DNA of 64,000 nucleotides from Fodinicurvata halophila. GTDB lineage: Bacteria > Pseudomonadota > Alphaproteobacteria > Kiloniellales > DSM-21159. Both the position numbers and the translations under genes were made by a program. The stretch is taken from assembly GCF_042651425.1 (NCBI RefSeq), contig NZ_JBHSCW010000007.1, positions 62,001 through 126,000 of the forward strand, read 5' to 3'. The notes under the pieces were generated by a model that had not been told where the DNA came from, made no database searches, and saw only the letters and a list, made by a program, of their open reading frames with translations. Positions within the stretch are counted from its first letter, which is position 1. Each line of letters begins with the position of its first letter. Shown here one piece after another: positions 1 through 7,808 of this stretch.

Positions 1-282
1 TTAAATGGAGAACCTGAATTAGAGAATATAAAACTATCATGGTCATCAATACTAAAATCTAAAGACTCAGAAATTGGAAGATTGCACACAAAATTAAATA
101 CAAAGTATCTAGAAAATGATGGTGAAGCTATTAGGCTTCAGCTAACGGCAAGAGGCATGCCTTCAGGATATAATATTAAAGATATAGAAGATTTTTTTGA
201 TTTTGGCAGAGAAGAAATAGTTAATTATTTTACAAAAATTACTACAGATAGTATGCATGAAATATGGGGGAGAAAAAAATGA
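1..282 (+). CDS. C-terminal part of a hypothetical protein, possibly TIGR04255 family (cut by window edge)
   Basis: The reading frame is open from base 1 with no stop, so the gene begins outside the window and only the last 93 codons are visible. The region is strikingly AT-rich (16 G+C in the first 60 bases), unlike the G+C-rich chromosome that follows. The visible tail ends in FGREEIVNYF, a TTDSMHEIW segment and WGRKK. This pattern resembles the C-terminus of TIGR04255 proteins, a sporadically distributed family of unknown function; I recall this from memory and could not verify it. Its stop overlaps the next start (ATGA), so the two genes are probably translationally coupled. The exact family is uncertain. 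Confidence 0.6.
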   Translation, partial: LNGEPELENIKLSWSSILKSKDSEIGRLHTKLNTKYLENDGEAIRLQLTARGMPSGYNIKDIEDFFDFGREEIVNYFTKITTDSMHEIWGRKK

Positions 283-770
283 GTGCCATACGATGGGATA
301 GCATGACTGAAGAAACTTCAGAATGGAGTGAATTTTATGCACCTGACAATATTTATGCCCTTACAGAGCATAGAAATTACATAGAACCTGAAAATTCTGA
401 CGAACGATTGCCTAATACTTACCCCTCAGAATTAAGAGAAGTATTTTTAAGATATTCACAACTTCTTAATAAAAAGAAGGGTTGGGATGGATATCGGGGG
501 AAACCTATTTCCACTGACTCTTTTTATTTTTCTCTCATATTGCTTCAGTATGTACTCGGTGAAAACCAGTCTGTAAAAGCACAAGTGGTTCCACTTTCTT
601 ATGGGGGAGTTCAAATTGAATGGCATTCTCTAAAAGGAGATCTTGAAATAGAAATTGAGAGAGCTAATAGATTTAGAGTTTATTTTGAAGATGTGGAAAA
701 TGAGGAAGTATTAGAATTCGAGGGAACTAATAATTTTACAAATGTTCAGGCCCTCCTTAGTCGACTTTGA
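279..770 (+). CDS. Hypothetical protein with GWDGY and GGVQIEWH motifs
   Basis: This encodes 163 residues from the ATG at 279, chosen over the in-frame ATG at 264 because GGGGGAG lies 6 bases upstream and the start overlaps the previous stop. Visible landmarks are GWDGY (residues 68-72) and GGVQIEWH (109-116) followed by an alternating acidic/hydrophobic strand. I recall uncharacterised proteins with the same GWDGY and GGV-x-EW layout beside genes of unknown function, but can assign no activity. No signal peptide or membrane helix is seen, so it is likely cytosolic. It is AT-rich like its neighbours, which points to recent transfer as a unit. Confidence 0.75.
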   Translation: MSAIRWDSMTEETSEWSEFYAPDNIYALTEHRNYIEPENSDERLPNTYPSELREVFLRYSQLLNKKKGWDGYRGKPISTDSFYFSLILLQYVLGENQSVKAQVVPLSYGGVQIEWHSLKGDLEIEIERANRFRVYFEDVENEEVLEFEGTNNFTNVQALLSRL

Positions 771-787
771 TAACCTAAGGGGGGCGT

Positions 788-1216
788 ATGAATAGTATTA
801 CTAGAGATGAAAATGGAATAATTGTACCATACGATGATCCCAATATCAAAAACGATGAAGCACTTATCAGGTATTTCAGTAAAGATCATATAGTCCGAGA
901 TGATAAAGCTCCAAACGGCTATCGTCTAAGCTCAGGTACCTTTAGCCCATCTTCTGAGCCTCACCATGGAATATCTGTAGACTTAGAAAATCAAATGCTT
1001 CAAGACGGCCTACCTTCCGAGGGTCAATGTTCTCCGGAGAACGGAGCTGTTAGAGTATTGGCCAGCATTCCTCGTGAAGAGAGCTTGATGGTTGGCACCT
1101 CTCCAATGGAGGGAAATCCATATCATGCAGAAATTTGGGGGGCGGGAAGGCGTATAAGTAAGCGTATTGCTAGGTTTCTTGTCAGAAATTCAGCTATTGT
1201 TAAGTATCCAGGGTAA
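788..1216 (+). CDS. Hypothetical protein, third gene of the AT-rich cassette
   Basis: This encodes 142 residues. The ATG at 788 follows a strong ribosome binding site (AAGGGGGG, 777-784), 17 bases after the previous stop. Landmarks are RYFSKDHIV (28-36), an FSPSSEPHHGISVDLE segment (52-67) and GTSPMEGNPYHAEIWG (103-118), with a basic C-terminal region RRISKRIARF. The conserved-looking histidine and acidic residues would suit a soluble enzyme or nucleic-acid-interacting protein, but no family is recognised. Same strand, tight spacing and matching AT-richness argue for a three-gene operon. Confidence 0.75.
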   Translation: MNSITRDENGIIVPYDDPNIKNDEALIRYFSKDHIVRDDKAPNGYRLSSGTFSPSSEPHHGISVDLENQMLQDGLPSEGQCSPENGAVRVLASIPREESLMVGTSPMEGNPYHAEIWGAGRRISKRIARFLVRNSAIVKYPG

Positions 1217-1504
1217 TATGCTATTTACGAACCGAGAAATATTTATATTAAGATATATACAATACTTTACCAATTTCAATAGTATAACTTTGTCTACCAG
1301 TTCTAAGCTGTCCTGTTCTTCCTGGGTCGCTGACGGCCCAGCTGCCTCAAGAATTGCGACGGCGCTCTGAGCCTAAGGCCAGCGATCATAATAATGAATT
1401 CGGAATTCAATCAGATACAGGCAAAAGACGCCTGAAAAAGGTCGACTTTCGAACAGGCTTGCCGTAACACCAAAAGGTGGTGGTGCACGGGCGGGGAGCG
1501 TTTC
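1217..1504. other. Intergenic transition from AT-rich cassette to G+C-rich chromosome
   Basis: No gene is seen in these 288 bases. Composition shifts from AT-rich (to about 1300) to chromosomal within the stretch, so the junction of the presumed acquired segment lies here. A perfect 7-1-7 inverted repeat with arms TGAATTC and GAATTCA sits at 1395-1409. No tRNA remnant, integrase or obvious attachment repeat was found, and no clear terminator follows the cassette. Confidence 0.5.
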
Positions 1505-3034
1505 ATGGTCGCGCGTATCGGAACGGTGGCCTTCCAGGGGGTCGAGGTTGTGGACGTGGATGTCCAGGTGCAGGCCACCGCGGGCATGCCGAACTTCCTC
1601 GTGGTGGGGCTGGCCGACAAGGCAGTGGGGGAAAGCCGCGAACGCGTCAAGGCGGCGCTGACGGCCCTTGGCCTCTCGCTGCCGCCCAAACGCATCGTGG
1701 TCAACCTGGCGCCGGCCGATCTGGTCAAGGAAGGAAGCCACTACGACCTGCCCATCGCCTTGGGACTGATGGCCGAGATGGGCGTGCTGCCGGCGGACGC
1801 GCTGGCCACCCACCTGGCTCTGGGGGAGCTGTCCCTGGACGGGCGGATCAATCCCGTGGCCGGCGTGCTGCCAGCGGCCATCCATGCCTCGGCCCGCGGC
1901 CAGGGGCTCATCTGCCCGGCGGCGCAAGGCGGCGAGGCTGCCTGGGCGCCGGATATCGAGGTCCTGGCGCCGCGCGACCTGCTGGCGCTGGTCAATCACA
2001 TCAAGGGCACGCAGGTCCTGGGCCAGCCGCAGGCCGCCTTGGCCGATGACGGCACGAACCCGCCCGACCTGGCCGAGATCAAGGGCCAGGAGAGCGCCAA
2101 ACGCGCACTCGAAATCGCGGCCGCAGGGTCTCACAACCTCCTGATGACCGGCCCGCCCGGATCCGGCAAGTCCATGCTGGCCCAGCGCCTGCCCGGCCTG
2201 CTGCCACCGCTCAGCCCGGCCGAGGCGCTAGAGGTTTCGATGATCCATTCCGTGGCCGGCACCCTGGCGGAGGGCAAACTGCTCCAGACCCGGCCCTTCC
2301 GAGATCCGCACCATTCGGCGTCCCTGCCCTCGCTTGTGGGTGGCGGGCATCGTGCGAAGCCGGGCGAGATCTCGCTGGCGCATCACGGGGTCCTGTTCCT
2401 GGACGAGCTGCCGGAGTTTGCCCGCGCGACGCTGGAATCCCTGCGCCAGCCCCTGGAAACGGGCCGTGTCTCAATCGCCCGGGCCAATGCCCATGTCACC
2501 TATCCGGCGCGCGTGCAGCTGGTGGCGGCGATGAATCCCTGCCGCTGCGGCCATCTGGACGATCCGGGCGCGGCGTGCAGCAAGGCGCCGCGCTGCGGCC
2601 AGGATTACCAGGCCCGCATCTCGGGCCCGCTATTCGACCGCATCGACCTGCACGTGGACGTCCCGGCGGTCAGCGCCGCCGACCTGGCCCTGCCCCCGCC
2701 GGCGGAGACCAGCGTCGACGTGGCCGCTCGCGTCGCCTCGGCGCGCCTGCGACAGGCGCGGCGCAATGCGGCTCAGGCAGACAGCGCGGCGGGGCGTGTT
2801 CCCAGCAATGCGGAACTGGACGGCCAACAGCTGGAAGCCTGCGCCGAGCCCGACAGCGAGGGACGCAAGCTGCTGCAGGAGGCGGCCAGCCGCATGAAAC
2901 TCTCGGCTCGCGGCTATCATCGCGTACTACGCGTGGCCCGGACGCTCGCCGACCTGGACGACAGCGACTGTGTGCGCCGCCTGCACATTGCCGAGGCGCT
3001 GGGCTATCGACGGGTCATGCCGGCCATGGCCTAA
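1505..3034 (+). CDS. comM: YifB/ComM-family AAA+ ATPase (Mg-chelatase-like)
   Basis: This is a 509-residue protein of the usual family length. ComM of Vibrio is a hexameric branch-migration helicase used when integrating transforming DNA; YifB is the broader family name. The N-terminal Lon-like (ChlI) domain spans about residues 1-170, then the AAA+ core has Walker A GPPGSGKS at 216-223 and Walker B LFLDE at 297-301. A cysteine-rich NPCRCGH patch and a C-terminal winged region follow. The ATG at 1505 has GGGGAG a few bases upstream. It stands alone and ends about 70 bases before the antiporter gene. Family assignment is firm; a role in transformation here is inference. Confidence 0.93.
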   Translation: MVARIGTVAFQGVEVVDVDVQVQATAGMPNFLVVGLADKAVGESRERVKAALTALGLSLPPKRIVVNLAPADLVKEGSHYDLPIALGLMAEMGVLPADALATHLALGELSLDGRINPVAGVLPAAIHASARGQGLICPAAQGGEAAWAPDIEVLAPRDLLALVNHIKGTQVLGQPQAALADDGTNPPDLAEIKGQESAKRALEIAAAGSHNLLMTGPPGSGKSMLAQRLPGLLPPLSPAEALEVSMIHSVAGTLAEGKLLQTRPFRDPHHSASLPSLVGGGHRAKPGEISLAHHGVLFLDELPEFARATLESLRQPLETGRVSIARANAHVTYPARVQLVAAMNPCRCGHLDDPGAACSKAPRCGQDYQARISGPLFDRIDLHVDVPAVSAADLALPPPAETSVDVAARVASARLRQARRNAAQADSAAGRVPSNAELDGQQLEACAEPDSEGRKLLQEAASRMKLSARGYHRVLRVARTLADLDDSDCVRRLHIAEALGYRRVMPAMA

Positions 3035-3105
3035 GGCGCCGGAACAGGGTCTTTCTCCATCCCGCGGGCATGCTAGGCTGTCCTGACTCTGCAAGCCGAT
3101 TCGGG

Positions 3106-4827
3106 ATGGGGCATTTGGAGCACATTGACCAGACGATCTTCTATGAGGTCGCGGGCCTGCTGGGCCTGGCGACCCTGGTGGGCATCATCGGCGTGTCCCT
3201 GAGGCAGCCCCTGATCGTCTGCTTCATTGCCGCCGGCATCATCGCGGGCCCGGATGTTACCGGCTTCGCCAGCGCCAACGAGGCCATTTCCCTGCTGGCC
3301 GAAATCGGCATTGCGCTGCTGCTCTTCCTGGTGGGGCTCAAGCTGGACCTGCAGCTGGTCCGCACGCTGGGGCCGGTTGCCGTGGCCACAGGCCTGGGCC
3401 AGGTGATTTTCACCTCGGTGTTCGGCTATTTCATCTGTCTGGGACTGGGCCTGGATCCGCTGACCAGTCTCTATGTGGCCGTGGCGCTGACCTTTTCCAG
3501 CACCATCATCATCGTCAAGCTGCTGTCCGACAAGGGCGAGATCGATTCCCTCTACGGCCGCATCGCGCTGGGGTTCCTGATCGTTCAGGACATCGCCGTG
3601 GTGGTTGCCATGGTGGTGCTTTCGGCTGTGGGCATCGGCGCGGGCGCCGGTGGGGATGGCGGGACCATGGCGGTCCTGACGGCATTGGGCGGCGGGCTGC
3701 TCATGGTGGCCGCGGTGGTGGTCTTCATCCGCTACCTAGCCGAACCCCTGCTGCGGCGGCTGGCCCGGGTGCCGGAACTGCTGATCATCTTCGCCATAAC
3801 CTGGGCGGTGATCTTCGCGGCCCTGGGCGAGATGGCCGGTGTGGGCAAGGAGCTGGGCGGACTGCTGGCCGGTGTCTCCCTGGCCTCCTCCACCTATCGC
3901 GAGAATGTGGCCACCCGCCTGTCCAGCCTGCGCGACTTCCTGCTGCTGTTCTTCTTCATCTCGCTGGGCATGGGCCTCAACCTGGACCTGTTGGGTGATC
4001 AGGTGGGACCGGCCGTGATTCTCTCGCTTTTCGTGCTGATCGGCAATCCGCTGATCGTGCTGATCATCATGGGAATCATGGGCTATCGCAAGCGCACCGG
4101 CTTCCTGGCCGGCCTGACCGTCTCGCAGATCAGCGAGTTTTCCCTGATCTTCATGGCCATGGGACTCTCGCTGGGCCACGTGGGCGACGAGGCCATGGGC
4201 CTGGTGACCCTGGTGGGCCTGGTGACGATCATGCTGTCCACCTATCTGATCACCTATTCGCAGACACTCTATCACCTGCTCGAGCCGCTGCTGGGCATTT
4301 TCGAACGCCGTATGCCCTACCGTGAGCAGAGTGAGGAGGAGGCTGTCATCGAAGGCCGCTATGACGTCATCCTCTTTGGGCTGGGGCGTTACGGCCGTGG
4401 CATCGCACGAGATCTGATGGCACAGGAGAAGTCCCTGCTGGGCATCGACTTCGACCCGGAAACCCTCAAGCGCTACCATGCCCGGGGATACCCGGCGCTC
4501 TATGGCGATGTCTCGGATCCCGAATTCCTGTTGCACCTGCCCTATCGGCAGGCGGAATGGGTCATCATGGCCACCCCGCCGCAGCGCACAGGTGTGATCG
4601 GGGTGGATCAGCGGGTCGCCCTGATCCAAACCCTGCGCGATGCCGGTTACACGGGCCGGATCGCGGTAACCAGCCACGATCTCTGGGACGCGCGCCAGAT
4701 GGTGAAAGCCGGCGCGGACGTGGTGCTCAACCCCTTCAGCGACGGGGCGGCCCGGGCCGTGGAGAAGATCACCGGCCAGCCGGTCCGCCAGGAGGAGGAG
4801 ATCTTCGGGGCGGGACAGGCCTCCTGA
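3106..4827 (+). CDS. CPA2-family cation:proton antiporter with C-terminal TrkA-N domain
   Basis: This encodes a 573-residue inner-membrane protein. The first roughly 400 residues are about a dozen hydrophobic segments of the Na+/H+ exchanger type (motifs IAAGIIAGPDVTGF and FLVGLKLDL). The remainder is a soluble nucleotide-binding TrkA-N domain with the glycine motif FGLGRYGRG. This is the KefB/KefC-like architecture: K+ or Na+ efflux in exchange for protons, gated by nucleotide or redox state. The frame is open well upstream, but homology begins at the methionine encoded at 3106, so I place the start there; no strong ribosome binding site decides it. Glutathione gating and substrate ion are not determinable. 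Confidence 0.85.
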   Translation: MGHLEHIDQTIFYEVAGLLGLATLVGIIGVSLRQPLIVCFIAAGIIAGPDVTGFASANEAISLLAEIGIALLLFLVGLKLDLQLVRTLGPVAVATGLGQVIFTSVFGYFICLGLGLDPLTSLYVAVALTFSSTIIIVKLLSDKGEIDSLYGRIALGFLIVQDIAVVVAMVVLSAVGIGAGAGGDGGTMAVLTALGGGLLMVAAVVVFIRYLAEPLLRRLARVPELLIIFAITWAVIFAALGEMAGVGKELGGLLAGVSLASSTYRENVATRLSSLRDFLLLFFFISLGMGLNLDLLGDQVGPAVILSLFVLIGNPLIVLIIMGIMGYRKRTGFLAGLTVSQISEFSLIFMAMGLSLGHVGDEAMGLVTLVGLVTIMLSTYLITYSQTLYHLLEPLLGIFERRMPYREQSEEEAVIEGRYDVILFGLGRYGRGIARDLMAQEKSLLGIDFDPETLKRYHARGYPALYGDVSDPEFLLHLPYRQAEWVIMATPPQRTGVIGVDQRVALIQTLRDAGYTGRIAVTSHDLWDARQMVKAGADVVLNPFSDGAARAVEKITGQPVRQEEEIFGAGQAS

Positions 4828-4979
4828 TCGACTGAGGGCGGCAGTGGCATGATTCAACCGGCTGCGTCGTGCGAAAGGACTTGTCAGGCGCCCCCCGCAT
4901 CGTCTTATGTCTGCGCCGCGAGGCAGCTGGTGGCCGATGGGCGGTTGACCGGCAGCAGCAGAGGCGAAGGGACTATGGC

Positions 4980-5849
4980 ATGGACAAGCCGTTTGCGCAG
5001 AATAATGGCGGTTCGGAAGGCAAGGTGCGCAATACCCTGCGCAGGCTGGTAGAGCATCGCCGGACGCAGCACTTCATCACCGCGCTGATTGTCATCAATG
5101 CCATCACCCTGGGGCTGGAGACCAGCGAAACCGCCATGGCCAGGGCGGGCGATCTGCTGGTGGCAGCGGACCGGGCGATTCTGTCAGTCTTCGTCCTGGA
5201 GCTTCTGGCGAAGATGACGGCCTATGGCTGGCGTTTCGTGCGCGATCCCTGGAACATCTTTGACACCCTGGTGGTGGGCATTGCGCTGGTCCCGGCGACG
5301 GGCAACCTCTCGGTCCTGCGTGCCCTGCGCATCCTGCGCGTCATGCGCCTGGTCTCGGTGGTGCCCTCCATGCGCCGCGTGGTCGGGGCGCTGCTGAGCG
5401 CAATTCCGGGCATGGGCTCCATTGTCGCCCTGCTGGCCCTGGTCTTCTATGTCTTCTCGGTGATGGCGACGAAGCTCTATGGAGAAGCTTTCCCCGAATG
5501 GTTCGGCACCATCGGCGCCTCGGCCTATACGCTGTTCCAGATCATGACGCTGGAAAGCTGGTCCATGGATATCGTGCGTCCGGTCATGGAACGTTTCGAA
5601 CTGGCCTGGATATTCTTCGTGCCCTTCATCCTGCTGACCAGCTTCACGGTCCTGAATCTCTTCATCGCGATCATCGTGAACGCCATGCAGTCCCAGCATG
5701 ATTCGGACATCCAGGCGGAACGCGAGGCCGCACACGCCGATGCGGAAGCCATCCTGCAGGAGGTGCGCGAGATCCGCCAGGAGGTCCAGGACCTGAAACC
5801 GGAGAAGAATGGGTCCTCCTCCGGGAGCGAGAGTGAGCGCAGCGGTTGA
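4980..5849 (+). CDS. Voltage-gated sodium channel, NaChBac/NavAb type
   Basis: This is a 289-residue single-domain six-helix channel that assembles as a homotetramer in the inner membrane. S4 carries the every-third-residue arginine ladder (LRALRILRVMRLV). The selectivity filter TLESWSM is at residues 190-196, the same sequence as known bacterial Na+ channels. S6 has the VLNLFIAIIVNAM pattern, followed by a charged C-terminal helix fit for the tetrameric coiled coil. The ATG at 4980 follows GAAGG at 4966-4970, and homology upstream of it is absent. Bacterial Nav channels are linked to pH homeostasis and motility in marine and alkaliphilic species. The upstream antiporter suggests a shared role in cation balance, which is inference. 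Confidence 0.93.
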   Translation: MDKPFAQNNGGSEGKVRNTLRRLVEHRRTQHFITALIVINAITLGLETSETAMARAGDLLVAADRAILSVFVLELLAKMTAYGWRFVRDPWNIFDTLVVGIALVPATGNLSVLRALRILRVMRLVSVVPSMRRVVGALLSAIPGMGSIVALLALVFYVFSVMATKLYGEAFPEWFGTIGASAYTLFQIMTLESWSMDIVRPVMERFELAWIFFVPFILLTSFTVLNLFIAIIVNAMQSQHDSDIQAEREAAHADAEAILQEVREIRQEVQDLKPEKNGSSSGSESERSG

Positions 5850-5889
5850 GCGCTTCCGGAGGGGGCTCTTTAGTGATCGGGCGTTTCGA

Positions 5890-6069
5890 TCATCCCTTGG
5901 GACCGAACAGCAGCCACAGGATGAAACCGAGCAGCGGCAGCAGGATCAGGACGACGATCCAGATCACCTTGCCGCCCGTGGATGCGCCGCTCTGAACCGT
6001 CTTGACGATGGCGTAGATCACGAGGATCAGCAGGATCAGACCGAATATGCCTGTGACTTCGATGCCCAT
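5890..6069 (-). CDS. Small membrane protein, PLDc_N-like
   Basis: This is a 59-residue protein with two hydrophobic helices separated by a short polar turn, ending in LLGFILWLLFGPKG. This matches the phospholipase-D nuclease N-terminal (PLDc_N) type of small two-helix membrane proteins. The ATG (complement of 6067-6069) has a canonical AAGGAG at 6076-6081, seven bases away, which strongly supports translation. It lies downstream of the HIT gene on the same strand and converges on the sodium-channel gene, whose stop is 40 bases away. Function is unknown; such proteins occur as stand-alone membrane peptides or fused to cardiolipin synthases. Confidence 0.8.
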   Translation of the reverse strand: MGIEVTGIFGLILLILVIYAIVKTVQSGASTGGKVIWIVVLILLPLLGFILWLLFGPKG

Positions 6070-6128
6070 GAAGGGACTCCTTTATGGTTGTGCAAAGATA
6101 CCTGTCCGAGTCCTGGACAGGAAAGAGC

Positions 6129-6509
6129 CTACGCCTCCGGTTCGAGCAGGCGGCCCAGGTCACGGCCGCCGGTAATGTGAACGTGAAGATGCGCGACTTC
6201 CTGGCGGGAGTCAGGCCCGTGATTGGCCAGCAGACGATAGCCGTTCGCAGTGAGACCGAGCTGTCGGGCGGTTTCGCCCACGGCGCGCATGAACCCCGCG
6301 ATCTCGGCATCGCTGGCCCGTGCGGTGAAATCCTCGGGTGAAACGTATTCGCCCTTGGGAATCACCAGCACATGCACGGGCGCCTGGGGATTGATGTCGT
6401 GGAAGGCCAGCGCGTGCTCGTTCTCGAACACCTTGTTGCAGGGAATCTCCCCGCGCAGGATCTTGGCGAAGATGTTGTCCGGATCATAGGAAACGGCGGT
6501 ATCCGTCAC
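6129..6509 (-). CDS. HIT-family nucleotide hydrolase/transferase (HinT-like)
   Basis: This encodes 126 residues with the histidine triad HLHVH (107-111) followed by ITGG. The protein begins with the usual YDPDNIFAKILRGEIP helix of HinT-type enzymes, which hydrolyse nucleoside phosphoramidates and adenylates in the cytosol. The frame is open further upstream, but I choose the GTG at 6509 because a GGGGGAG ribosome binding site precedes it by about five bases and family homology starts there. It lies about 180 bases downstream of hisE on the same strand; HIT genes often neighbour his genes in alphaproteobacteria. Confidence 0.9.
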   Translation of the reverse strand: MTDTAVSYDPDNIFAKILRGEIPCNKVFENEHALAFHDINPQAPVHVLVIPKGEYVSPEDFTARASDAEIAGFMRAVGETARQLGLTANGYRLLANHGPDSRQEVAHLHVHITGGRDLGRLLEPEA

Positions 6510-6687
6510 GTCTGCTCCCCCTTCGTTTCTCGTCCTTGTTGCGATCCTTATCGGGATCCTCTCAACCCCCGGAAAGCGTAGCATGTTCAGCTATATGGGG
6601 GAATCGACAAGAGAACTCCACCCCGAGAGAAAGATACACCCCCTCGGCAAGCTGTGGCTTTTTCCGGACTTGAGAAGCTCTCAGTGC

Positions 6688-7035
6688 CTATTCCGTACTG
6701 CGTGCTTCCTTCTCGGCCAGCCCCGACGTGCCCTTGCGCTCGCGCAGCTTCGCCCAGACCTCGTCCGGCGTGACGCCCTTCTCGGCCCAGAGCACGAGGA
6801 GGTGATAGAGCAGGTCGGCGCTTTCCGCGGCCAGGGCCTGGCGGTCCTCCTTGAGCGCGGCGATCACGGTCTCCACGGCTTCCTCGCCCAGCTTCTGGGC
6901 GATCTTGGTCTCGCCCTTGGCGAACAGCTTCGCGGTGTAGGAACTTTCGGGATCGGCATTCCGGCGAGCTGCGATGACCTCATAGAGTTCGTCCAGCATG
7001 AGCGCGCTGTCCGGAGCCGCCTTGTCCTTGGTCAT
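6688..7035 (-). CDS. hisE: Phosphoribosyl-ATP pyrophosphatase (HisE)
   Basis: This 115-residue all-helical enzyme catalyses step 2 of histidine synthesis, hydrolysing phosphoribosyl-ATP to phosphoribosyl-AMP. The signature KLGEEAVETVIAA plus the ESADLLYHLLVLW helix, which together bind Mg2+, are intact. It is the last gene of the his block, and its ATG overlaps the hisF stop (ATGA), indicating translational coupling. It is a stand-alone HisE, not fused to HisI; no hisI is in the window. Confidence 0.96.
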   Translation of the reverse strand: MTKDKAAPDSALMLDELYEVIAARRNADPESSYTAKLFAKGETKIAQKLGEEAVETVIAALKEDRQALAAESADLLYHLLVLWAEKGVTPDEVWAKLRERKGTSGLAEKEARSTE

Positions 7036-7808
7036 GATCCGGCCTCCTCCATGGGGCGTACGGGAATGCCGGCGGCCGCCAGGTGAGCCTTGGCCTCGGC
7101 GATGCTGTGGGTGCCGAAGTGGAAGATCGAGGCCGCCAGCACCGCGGCGGCGTGGCCGTCGCGGATTCCCTCCACCAGGTGATCCAGGGTGCCGACGCCG
7201 CCCGAGGCGATGACGGGAACCGTCACGGCATCGGCCACCGCCCGTGTCAGCTCCAGATTGAATCCCGTCTTCGTGCCGTCGCGGTCCATGGAGGTCAGCA
7301 GGATCTCGCCGGCGCCATACTCGACCATGCGTCGAGCCCAACTGATGGCTTCCAGGCCGGTGGGCTTGCGGCCACCATGGGTGAAGATCTCGAAATCCCC
7401 GCTGTCCCCCAGCTTGGCATCGACAGCCACGACGATGCACTGGGTGCCGAACTTCTCGGCGGCCTCGCGCACGAATTCCGGATTGTGGACGGCGGTGGTG
7501 TTGATGGAGACCTTGTCGGCCCCGGCCAGCAGTAGTTGGCGGATATCCTCCAGCGTGCGTACGCCGCCGCCCACGGTCAGCGGCATGAAGCACTGCTCCG
7601 CCGTTTCGCGTACGACCTCCAGGATGGTGCCGCGGTTCTCGTGGCTGGCCGTGATATCCAGGAAGCAGAGCTCGTCGGCGCCCGCCGCATCGTAGATGCG
7701 TGCCTGTTCCACCGGATCGCCGGCATCGCGCAGCCCGACGAAATTGACGCCCTTCACCACGCGCCCGTCCTTGACGTCGAGGCAGGGAATGATGCGGACC
7801 TTCAGCAT
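7032..7808 (-). CDS. hisF: Imidazole glycerol phosphate synthase cyclase subunit (HisF)
   Basis: This is a 258-residue TIM-barrel enzyme. With HisH it converts PRFAR and ammonia into imidazole glycerol phosphate and AICAR. The first catalytic aspartate is in the N-terminal PCLDVKDGRVVKGVNF segment, and the second lies in the central barrel (VAVDAK region). Phosphate-binding ASGGVG is near the C-terminus. It shares one base with the hisA stop and four with hisE, so the three genes form one translationally coupled unit. Confidence 0.97.
   Translation of the reverse strand: MLKVRIIPCLDVKDGRVVKGVNFVGLRDAGDPVEQARIYDAAGADELCFLDITASHENRGTILEVVRETAEQCFMPLTVGGGVRTLEDIRQLLLAGADKVSINTTAVHNPEFVREAAEKFGTQCIVVAVDAKLGDSGDFEIFTHGGRKPTGLEAISWARRMVEYGAGEILLTSMDRDGTKTGFNLELTRAVADAVTVPVIASGGVGTLDHLVEGIRDGHAAAVLAASIFHFGTHSIAEAKAHLAAAGIPVRPMEEAGS

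Noticed and set aside
1167..1370. A 67-codon open frame after the AT-rich cassette
   Set aside because: It overlaps the third cassette gene, has no ribosome binding site, and spans the composition junction; probably not translated.
1..1504. Prophage or integrative element at the left end
   Set aside because: No integrase, phage structural gene, IS ends or attachment repeats are visible; only composition suggests transfer.
1373..2134. A 253-codon minus-strand frame opposite comM
   Set aside because: Antisense to conserved comM sequence, with repetitive Arg/Gly/Gln content and no family match.
5870..6310. A 146-codon minus-strand frame across the PLDc_N and HIT genes
   Set aside because: It is out of frame with both real proteins; the 59-residue membrane protein in the other frame has a perfect ribosome binding site.
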